A program made the position numbers and the translations under genes. From Cellvibrio sp. PSBB023 (GTDB taxonomy: Bacteria; Pseudomonadota; Gammaproteobacteria; Pseudomonadales; Cellvibrionaceae): DNA of 64,000 nt. The stretch is taken from positions 124,001 to 188,000 of the forward strand of contig NZ_CP019799.1 of NCBI RefSeq assembly GCF_002007605.1. Reading direction: 5' to 3'. A model generated the notes under the pieces. The model made no database searches. It was not told the origin of the DNA and worked only from the letters and a program-made list of their open reading frames with translations. Shown here in pieces: positions 57,706 to 64,000 of the stretch (position 1 is the first letter of the stretch; the number at the start of each line of letters is the position of its first letter).

Positions 57706-58551
57706 GTGCGCAAGTGTTCCTTTGTCATGGGTGTTCTGCTTCTGGGATTCTCCAGTGGCGGCCTATTGGCTGAAACTGGCACTGTGCAGCCCCTGACGCC
57801 AGAGGTAGCTACATCTTCACTCACACCGCAAGCGGAAGCCGCACCGCCTGAACAGACGCATCAGGAATCCAGCCTTGCCGATTTTGAAGCCCATGTGCGC
57901 CGCGTAGCCGAGCGCACCGCCGCTGAAGAAAAGGCACGTAAGGAGCAAGAACGTTTGGAGCAGGAAGCTGCTGCGCAGGCGAATAAATCCAAACAGCTCA
58001 CTTTTTTTAAATACCGCAAGGATGGCACTGTCGCCTATTCCGATCGCCAGCCACGAAAAACGGATTATCAGGTCATTGTTTACAACTCCTGTTTCGCTTG
58101 TAACCCGCTGTCCACGGTGGATTGGCGAGTTACTCGTCTCTACCTGTCGCAATTCACTTACTCCATCACCCAGGCAGCTGCGCGCCACGGCGTAGATCCA
58201 TCGCTGGTGCGCGCGGTGATTCACGCTGAGTCCAATTTCAACCCGCTTGCGCGCTCGCGCAAAGGCGCCATGGGACTGATGCAATTAATGCCCGGCACAG
58301 CCAAGGATATGGGTGTGGGTGACGCCTACAATGCCGCCCAAAATATCGACGGCGGCGTGAAGTATTTGGCGTGGCTGCTCAAGCGTTTTAATGGCGATAT
58401 CACCCGCGCGACTGCCGCCTACAACGCGGGTCCCGGTGCTGTCGAAAAATACGGTGGTGTACCGCCTTTTGATGAAACCAAAACCTACGTTTTTCGCGTC
58501 AACATCCTGCATCAACGCTACAAAACCCAATTGGCATTGGCGAGCAACTGA
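57706..58551 (+). CDS. Lytic transglycosylase (SLT domain) with N-terminal DUF4124-like segment
   Basis: The GTG at 57706 after GGGATGAG gives a signal peptide (MRKCSFVMGVLLLGFSSGG); an ATG seven codons later is an alternative. The 281-residue product has a coiled, charged stretch at 58-95, then a short DUF4124-like segment FFKYRKDGTVAYSDRQP (about 100-130), and a C-terminal SLT domain (about 152-270). The catalytic Glu175 is in VIHAESNFNP, followed by GAMGLMQLMPGTA and AYNAGPGAVEKYGG. It cleaves peptidoglycan with formation of anhydromuropeptides, probably in the periplasm. It stands alone. Confidence 0.92.
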   Translation: MRKCSFVMGVLLLGFSSGGLLAETGTVQPLTPEVATSSLTPQAEAAPPEQTHQESSLADFEAHVRRVAERTAAEEKARKEQERLEQEAAAQANKSKQLTFFKYRKDGTVAYSDRQPRKTDYQVIVYNSCFACNPLSTVDWRVTRLYLSQFTYSITQAAARHGVDPSLVRAVIHAESNFNPLARSRKGAMGLMQLMPGTAKDMGVGDAYNAAQNIDGGVKYLAWLLKRFNGDITRATAAYNAGPGAVEKYGGVPPFDETKTYVFRVNILHQRYKTQLALASN

Positions 58552-58656
58552 ACGCTTATAGCCATACGGTCTAATCTTTTTTGAAAATTTTGCTCAAAAT
58601 CTGCGCGTTTTTGCCGCTATAGGGTTTGTATCCCTTAATCCTATGCAGGCGAGGCT

Positions 58657-59721
58657 ATGATTATTGCCAATTCACACATTCAGATGGCTGCCCAACACGA
58701 TTACCGCGAAGAACATCAATTGAGCGAGCGGCTGACGTTTTTACCGGGTGGGAGAAATGTTGCACCTGCCCCCGAGGCTGAAGCGGCGCCAGAGTCTTCA
58801 TCGGTGCGAGTGGATTTATCCTCGGCGGGATCAGTATTAGCCTTGCATCGTAAACGGCAGGTACTGGATTTATCGCCCACAATGGATTCCCGGTCGCGGC
58901 TGAATTTGATGATTCTGGAGGCAATGTACAAGGCCATTACCGGTAGGGAGATGCAACTTACAGCGCCCGGGGATTTGCAGGTCTCAGCGGCGGGTGCGCA
59001 ATCCCTCCCGGTTGATGGGACGCCTCCCGCACAAGTGTTGGCGCGCGCGGCTGGCCCGGGATTGATTTATCAGCGCCATGAGCGGTATGTCGAACAAGAG
59101 ACCTCAAGTTTTCAGGCGGTTGGGGTGGTACACACCGCCGATGGCCGCACGATTGATTTCTCTGTTGCACTCACCATGAGCCGGCAGTTTGTAGAAGAGT
59201 CTCATTTGGAAATTCGTGCCGGCAGTGCGAACAAGATCGACCCCTTAGTGATTAATTTTGATGGTCTGGGGGTTGGTCTTAGCCAAACCCGATTTGCGTT
59301 CGATCTCGATAGCGATGGCACGGAGGAGCAAATTGCGAGCTTGCGCCCGGGCAATGGCTATCTGGCGTTGGATCGCAATGGCGATGGCCAGATCAATAAC
59401 GGCAGTGAATTGTTTGGCCCAACCACCGGGCGCGGATTTGCCGAGCTGGCCGCCTATGATGAAGATGGCAACAATTTTATCGACGAGGCTGACAGCATCT
59501 ATCACCAATTGCGTATTTGGATGATGAATGAGGATGGTTCGAGCCAATTGGTGGCGCTGGGCGACAAAAATATCGGAGCGATTTATCTGGGCCACGTGTC
59601 CACGCCCTTTCAATTAAAAGATCCGGGCAATCAGTCGCTGGGTGAAGTGGCAAATGCTGGCGTTTATCTCACGGAGGACGGGAAAGTCGGAGTAGTGCAG
59701 GAAGTGAATTTAACGGTGTAA
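58657..59721 (+). CDS. Uncharacterised protein with EF-hand-like calcium loops
   Basis: A 354-residue protein without signal peptide or membrane segment. The N-terminal 130 residues are poorly structured and rich in Ala, Pro and Ser. A beta-rich middle part (135-185) is followed by three dockerin/EF-hand-like loops: DLDSDGTEEQIA (216-227), DRNGDGQINNGSELFG (239-254) and DEDGNNFIDEAD (268-279). The DRNGDGxIxNGSELFG motif is common in large secreted VCBS/RTX proteins, but this one is small and has no RTX tail. Homologues of this layout occur in several gammaproteobacteria without known function. Calcium binding is inferred from the loops. Confidence 0.75.
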   Translation: MIIANSHIQMAAQHDYREEHQLSERLTFLPGGRNVAPAPEAEAAPESSSVRVDLSSAGSVLALHRKRQVLDLSPTMDSRSRLNLMILEAMYKAITGREMQLTAPGDLQVSAAGAQSLPVDGTPPAQVLARAAGPGLIYQRHERYVEQETSSFQAVGVVHTADGRTIDFSVALTMSRQFVEESHLEIRAGSANKIDPLVINFDGLGVGLSQTRFAFDLDSDGTEEQIASLRPGNGYLALDRNGDGQINNGSELFGPTTGRGFAELAAYDEDGNNFIDEADSIYHQLRIWMMNEDGSSQLVALGDKNIGAIYLGHVSTPFQLKDPGNQSLGEVANAGVYLTEDGKVGVVQEVNLTV

Positions 59722-59758
59722 AAAAGCCGCTGGTGCAATGCGCCAGCGGCTTTTTTAC
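59718..59758. terminator. Bidirectional terminator before argF
   Basis: Sixteen-base arms GTAAAAAAGCCGCTGG (59718-59733) and CCAGCGGCTTTTTTAC (59743-59758) are perfectly complementary around a nine-base loop. The left arm overlaps the TAA of the calcium-loop gene. It separates convergent transcripts. Confidence 0.88.
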
Positions 59759-59773
59759 GCATCAAGAATAGGG

Positions 59774-60691
59774 TTATTGGTTAAACAAAAACTCCATTAA
59801 CGCATTTTGTGCGTGCATGCGATTTTCTGCTTCTTCCCAGACTACGGCGTCGGGTGCATCAAGAATGTCGGCGCTGACTTCTTTGCCGCGATAGGCGGGC
59901 AAGCAATGCATAAATAAGGCGTCGCTATTGGCGAGACTCATCAGGTCTTTATTGACTTGATAACCGCTGAAGATTTTTTCGCGCTGTTTCTTTTCATCTT
60001 CCTGGCCCATGGATGCCCAGGTATCGGTAACAACGAGGTCTGCACCAGCAACGGCTGCACGCGGGTCATTGCTCAGGCTGACGCGGTCTTTATAGGGAGT
60101 GACAAATTCATCTTCCGGCTCAAAGCCTTTGGGAGTGGCTATGCGCAGCTCAAAGTCGCACAACTCAGCGGCTTGAATGTAGCTGTTGCACATGTTGTTG
60201 CCATCGCCAACCCAGGCTACCGTTTTACCGGCGAGTGAGCCGCGCTGTTCAACGTAGGTTTGAATGTCTGCCAGCAATTGGCAGGGATGGTATTCATCGG
60301 TCAGGCCATTGATAACCGGTACGCGAGAGTATTCGGCAAAACGTTGTACGGTGCTGTGAGCATAGGTGCGGATCATGACCATATCCACCATGCTGGCAAT
60401 GCAGCGTGCGGCGTCTTCAATCGGTTCGCCGCGGCCTAATTGGGAATCCTTGGTGGACAGGAAAATGGCGTGACCGCCCAATTTGGCCATGCCGGATTCA
60501 AAAGAGACGCGGGTGCGGGTGGAGTTTTTCTCAAAAATCATCGCCAGCACTTTGTTGTTAAATGGCTCAGGGGCTGTGCCCTGGCGCAACATGGCTTTGA
60601 GTTCGATGGCGCGCGTAATAATCTGTTGCAGTTCGGCGCGGTTAATATCGTTGAGAGTCAGGAAATGTCTCGGTGCCTTTGAGGGAACCAT
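59774..60691 (-). CDS. argF: Ornithine carbamoyltransferase
   Basis: A 305-residue transcarbamylase of normal length. Carbamoyl-phosphate binding is shown by STRTRVSFE and [11 protein letters not shown], ornithine binding by DTWASMGQE, and the catalytic Cys by [13 protein letters not shown]. It makes citrulline from ornithine and carbamoyl phosphate. It follows argD by 46 bp on the same strand, so the two arginine genes are probably one operon. Confidence 0.96.
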   Translation of the reverse strand: MVPSKAPRHFLTLNDINRAELQQIITRAIELKAMLRQGTAPEPFNNKVLAMIFEKNSTRTRVSFESGMAKLGGHAIFLSTKDSQLGRGEPIEDAARCIASMVDMVMIRTYAHSTVQRFAEYSRVPVINGLTDEYHPCQLLADIQTYVEQRGSLAGKTVAWVGDGNNMCNSYIQAAELCDFELRIATPKGFEPEDEFVTPYKDRVSLSNDPRAAVAGADLVVTDTWASMGQEDEKKQREKIFSGYQVNKDLMSLANSDALFMHCLPAYRGKEVSADILDAPDAVVWEEAENRMHAQNALMEFLFNQ

Positions 60692-60737
60692 AATCGATGC
60701 TCTTTTATTGCAGTGCGCGCTTTATTGCGCGCACTTG

Positions 60738-61901
60738 TTAAAACTCTGTCACTAGTTGTACCACTTTGCTGACCAGCTCGTCGGCTTCCGCATCGCTAAG
60801 GATGAAGGTCGGTAGCAGACGAATGGTGTTCATTGCAGTTACGTTGATCAGTATTCCCAAGTCGCGACCTTTTTGAACCAGTTCGGCGCAAGGGGCATTG
60901 AGCTCAATACCAATCATTAAGCCTTTGCCGCGAATATCCACTACTTTGGTGTTATGGCTCAATGCTTCTTTGAAGCCATTCAGTATTCTGTTGCCCAATA
61001 CCGTGACGCGGTCAATCAGCTTGTCTGCTTGCAGGGTTTCAATAACCGCAATACCCGCACTGCACGCCAAGGGGTTGCCGCCAAAGGTGGTGCCATGGTT
61101 GCCGGGCTGAAATACTTCAGCGGCTTTGCCACGCGCCAGACAGGCGCCAATCGGCATGCCATTGCCAAGGCCTTTGGCTGTGGTGACTACGTCGGGCAGT
61201 ATGCCGTTGTGTTGGTAGGCGAAGAAAGTGCCGGTACGGCCATTGCCGGTTTGGATTTCATCGGTCATCAGCAGCATATCGTGTTCATCGCACAGGTTGC
61301 GTAGATGGTTCAGGTAATCCGCTGCTGGAACCCGCACTCCGCCTTCACCCTGTACGGGTTCAACCAGAATAGCGACTATATTTTTGTGTTCGGCGATGGC
61401 TGCTTTTACGGCGGCTACATCGTCGTAAGGCACGCGGATAAAACCTTCTACCAGCGGTTCAAAACCAATTTGTACTTTGACGTTACCAGTGGCGCTCAGG
61501 GTGGCGAGGGTTCTGCCGTGGAAACTGTTGGCCATGACAATCACAGCGGGATTTTTCACACCTTTTTCGTTGCCGTATTTCCGCGCAATTTTGATCGCGG
61601 CTTCATTGGCTTCGGCGCCGGAGTTGGAGAAAAACACCTTGTCCATACCTGAGACTTGAATCAGCAAATCGCCCAAGCGCTGTTGCTGGGGAATGTTGTA
61701 CAGGTTGGATACGTGCAGCAAGGTCGCTGCCTGTTCCGAAATAGCTTTGGTCAGGGCGGGATGTGAGTGACCCAAACCGCACACGGCAATACCGGCAATC
61801 GCATCGATATAGGAGTTGCCCTGATCATCCCACACGCGGCTGCCTGCGCCCTTGGTCAGGGTCAGGGTTCTTGCGCCGTAAGTGTTCATCAAACTGGACA
61901 T
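60738..61901 (-). CDS. argD: Acetylornithine aminotransferase
   Basis: The ATG at 61901 (MSSLMNTYGARTLTLTKG) has GGAG six bases upstream; a GTG at 61913 overlaps that site and is rejected. The 387-residue class III PLP enzyme has FFSNSGAEANEAAIKIARKYG, LMTDEIQTGNGRTG with the PLP Asp, and TTAKGLGNGMPIGA with the PLP lysine. It converts N-acetylglutamate semialdehyde to N-acetylornithine, and may also serve lysine synthesis as DapC. One ATTCATTA word near 62004 could be half of an ArgR box, but no full site was seen. Confidence 0.95.
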   Translation of the reverse strand: MSSLMNTYGARTLTLTKGAGSRVWDDQGNSYIDAIAGIAVCGLGHSHPALTKAISEQAATLLHVSNLYNIPQQQRLGDLLIQVSGMDKVFFSNSGAEANEAAIKIARKYGNEKGVKNPAVIVMANSFHGRTLATLSATGNVKVQIGFEPLVEGFIRVPYDDVAAVKAAIAEHKNIVAILVEPVQGEGGVRVPAADYLNHLRNLCDEHDMLLMTDEIQTGNGRTGTFFAYQHNGILPDVVTTAKGLGNGMPIGACLARGKAAEVFQPGNHGTTFGGNPLACSAGIAVIETLQADKLIDRVTVLGNRILNGFKEALSHNTKVVDIRGKGLMIGIELNAPCAELVQKGRDLGILINVTAMNTIRLLPTFILSDAEADELVSKVVQLVTEF

Positions 61902-62166
61902 GGTGTTCTCCACAAAACAAAGCCGAGGCTTTAAAAAAGGTCAGTTCCCGATAGCTGAAAAAACGAAACCGGCACAGCCTATCGAGCGCGGGCTGGCGGG
62001 TTATTCATTAAGGGGATTTTTCGCTAAATCAACACGGCGAGCCGGAACGGCGCAGTGGGTGCGCCAACGGCGCGCAGCAAAAATAGACGGCAAATATATA
62101 AGTTATTGCGATTATTGGCAAATTTGCCCATTTATGTGGCGCTTTAATGCCGTGCAGCGCATGAGC

Positions 62167-64000
62167 TTATTGGCTGCTGAAGCCATTGCCCTGCACAAAC
62201 TCCTTGGCAAAGATAATATCGTTTTGTAAGTGAAACCCTTCATCGGGCGGTTGGATAAAAAAGCCTTCAAACAAACGCACACCTTGCAGCCACAGGCTGG
62301 ACAGGTTGCGCGAGTTTTCAATCTGGGTGGCAATGACCTTGGCGCCGCGCTGGGTTGCGGCGCTGATCAGGCTTTCCAGCAAGGCAGCATTATTGCCGGT
62401 GTTGGTGAGGCTGGGTGATAGTCGCAGATAGTCCAGTGCCAGCTTATCCATGACATCAACAATAGCGGGGTTTTCGCCGGCGCGTGTCAGGCAAATGCCG
62501 CACTGGATATCGTGCAGTGCGCGGGCAATTTCGCGGGTTTGATGCAGGTGGTTGAGCACCCAGTTTTCCTCCAGCATAAATACCAGTCGCTCGGCACCGC
62601 GCAGGCGCGATGAGCGCAATACGTTAGCGGTGAAGGAGAAAAAGGTGCTCTGCTGCAAGGTGTCTTCGGCCAGATGGATAAAGAGGGTCGCCTGTTCCCG
62701 TGTGGCACTGTTGTTGGCAATAGCGCTGACCGCTTGCTGCAATACCCAGCGATCCAGTTCGATGCGCTGTACCGGTTTGTTGATACGGCTAAGGAATTGT
62801 TTGGCGGCAATCGCTTCGCCGCCTTCACCTTGCAGGCGCAGCAATACCGAGAAGTGTTCGATGCGGGAATCTTCCAGGCTAATGATGGGTTGGAAGGCGA
62901 GTGACAAATCGCGGCTAAATACTATATGGGAAAAATCCGGTTCGATTTTAGTGAGCACCGGAATTGCTGATTCCAGTTTGCTGTCGGGTAGGTTTTGTTG
63001 CTCTTGTGGCGCGAGGTTTCCTTCAAAGGCTTGTTCTGCACAGAGTAAGGCTTGATTGGCGCTGCCCAATAGGGGCGTTAACAAAACAATACCGGTGTTA
63101 ACGGCCAGTGCAATGGGCTGATTGTGAGCAGTGTAGGGCTGTGTATTCAAATGGCGGCGCAACTGTTCGCAGCGTTGCCGGTGAAATTCTGCACTGCGTT
63201 TGCCCGCCAGGATGCAGGTCACCATGTTGGACAGGTCAATCCATTGTTCGTCGCTGCCGATGGACTCATCCAACCGCTGGCAAAATTGATCATGCAGTGT
63301 AATGAGTTCAACCATTCCCAATTGCTGGCTCAGTTCGGTCAGTTTGTCGATACTGATGTAATAGAGGGCGCTGGTATATTCACCTTGTGCGCTGCTGTTG
63401 ATTTCATCTTCCAGCGCAGAAAAGAAATAGCTGCGATTAATTTTCTGCGGCAGTTGGGTATGTTGAGTGACCCGGGCGACACGACTTTTGAGTGCGGAAG
63501 TTTGGGTTAAGGCCTGCTCGCAAATACGAATAAGTTCAGTCGCTTCAAAGGGTTTGGTCAGGATTGCATTAACGCCCAGGGCTTTAATCGTGTTGTGCAA
63601 CCGGGTGTCGGTATCGGCAGTGACAAACACAATGGGCAGGAGTAAAAATTGAGGGTCTTGTCGCAACAGGACAGCCAGCTCCATACCGTTTATATCGGGC
63701 ATGTGTATATCCAGAATCACTAAATCCGGATTGAATTGTGCGGCCTGCTGCAAGCTTTGCAGTGGTTGATGGACGCTAATCACATCCATACCGGCGTAGC
63801 GCAATATTTCGCTCTCCAGCGCGGCCATGTCGGGGTCGTCATCCACAATCATCACTTTATAGGTGCGATTGTGTTGGGTGATGATTTGCAATAACCGGTC
63901 AATCAGCCGGTTCATGTCCAGCGGTTTGATTAAATAGTCGCTGCTGCCCGCACGCAGGGCGCGCAATTTGGCATTTACATCGGTGCGCCCGGACATGAGC
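62167..64000 (-). CDS. Tandem-receiver/degenerate GGDEF-EAL response regulator, N-terminus beyond window
   Basis: The frame is open to the right edge, so the N-terminus is missing. The visible part starts inside a receiver domain (GSSDYLIKPLD, its C-terminal end). A second, complete receiver (about 45-165) has the acidic pocket VDDDPD and phosphoacceptor Asp96 in LVILDIHMPD. A divergent GGDEF-like region without a GGDEF motif follows (about 195-335). The C-terminal EAL-like domain (about 360-600) has LLRLQGEGG where EALLRW is expected, and lacks DDFGTGYSS. It is therefore likely a c-di-GMP binder or scaffold rather than an active enzyme. Confidence 0.85.
   Translation of the reverse strand, partial: LMSGRTDVNAKLRALRAGSSDYLIKPLDMNRLIDRLLQIITQHNRTYKVMIVDDDPDMAALESEILRYAGMDVISVHQPLQSLQQAAQFNPDLVILDIHMPDINGMELAVLLRQDPQFLLLPIVFVTADTDTRLHNTIKALGVNAILTKPFEATELIRICEQALTQTSALKSRVARVTQHTQLPQKINRSYFFSALEDEINSSAQGEYTSALYYISIDKLTELSQQLGMVELITLHDQFCQRLDESIGSDEQWIDLSNMVTCILAGKRSAEFHRQRCEQLRRHLNTQPYTAHNQPIALAVNTGIVLLTPLLGSANQALLCAEQAFEGNLAPQEQQNLPDSKLESAIPVLTKIEPDFSHIVFSRDLSLAFQPIISLEDSRIEHFSVLLRLQGEGGEAIAAKQFLSRINKPVQRIELDRWVLQQAVSAIANNSATREQATLFIHLAEDTLQQSTFFSFTANVLRSSRLRGAERLVFMLEENWVLNHLHQTREIARALHDIQCGICLTRAGENPAIVDVMDKLALDYLRLSPSLTNTGNNAALLESLISAATQRGAKVIATQIENSRNLSSLWLQGVRLFEGFFIQPPDEGFHLQNDIIFAKEFVQGNGFSSQ

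Noticed and set aside
61914..62166. ArgR box upstream of argD
   Set aside because: Only one half-site-like word (ATTCATTA near 62004) was seen, without a matching partner at the right spacing.

Overview
The window looks like chromosome of a xylan-degrading gammaproteobacterium of the Cellvibrio type. The reasons are a compact glucuronoxylan locus (CE2 esterase, GH10 xylanase, GH67 alpha-glucuronidase), a lipoprotein with long poly-serine linkers of the kind common in Cellvibrio enzymes, and a housekeeping background (tmRNA, dgt, hisC, argF/argD, polB, rnk, cobTSUC) typical of Cellvibrionaceae and pseudomonad relatives. This assignment is inferred from gene content and protein style, not from a database search.

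Layout. 1-4011 (minus): a type I restriction-modification operon, hsdM-hsdS followed by an AlbA_2/Schlafen-like gene cut by the left edge; hsdR is not in the window. 4228-4582 (minus): tmRNA. 4664-9006: an intracellular GH43 enzyme with a GPH-family sugar symporter, and divergently a poly-Ser lipoprotein. 9092-21663 (minus): a 12.6-kb urea block, atzF, uca, a GntR/FCD regulator and urtABCDE, with a sigma-54-like promoter plus palindromic operator in front and five REP-like elements between its genes. 22053-29861: dgt, a VanZ-jelly-roll fusion, a small PA3496-like protein, a rimB-rimK pair facing a GAF-PAS-GGDEF-EAL protein, and a STAS protein. 29974-36492: hisC, a FabF-like synthase with divergent TetR, a HAD phosphatase and an exported catalase-peroxidase. 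36541-48878: a MATE pump, the cobalamin nucleotide-loop operon cobT-cobS-cobU-cobC, an aromatic/aspartate aminotransferase, an MscS channel, a GDPD, a luciferase-like oxidoreductase, a cytosolic KatG with an OxyR-like site, rnk and a Qnr/YjbI-like pentapeptide protein. 49144-53791: the xylan locus. 53999-64000: a NIPSNAP protein, polB behind a LexA-like box, a SUKH protein, a lytic transglycosylase, a calcium-loop protein, argD-argF and an edge-truncated receiver/EAL protein.

How it fits together. CE2, GH10 and GH67 remove acetyl groups, cut the backbone and remove methyl-glucuronic acid from xylan; the GPH transporter and cytosolic GH43 could take up and finish the resulting oligosaccharides. 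The urea block joins a high-affinity ABC importer to ATP-dependent urea amidolyase instead of urease, and its DNA signals suggest nitrogen control (sigma-54) combined with specific control (GntR). The regulatory observations of most interest are the atzF promoter/operator, the LexA-like box before polB, the OxyR-like site before katG, and the rimBK/c-di-GMP neighbourhood. No CRISPR array, prophage, insertion sequence, rRNA or ordinary tRNA was seen.
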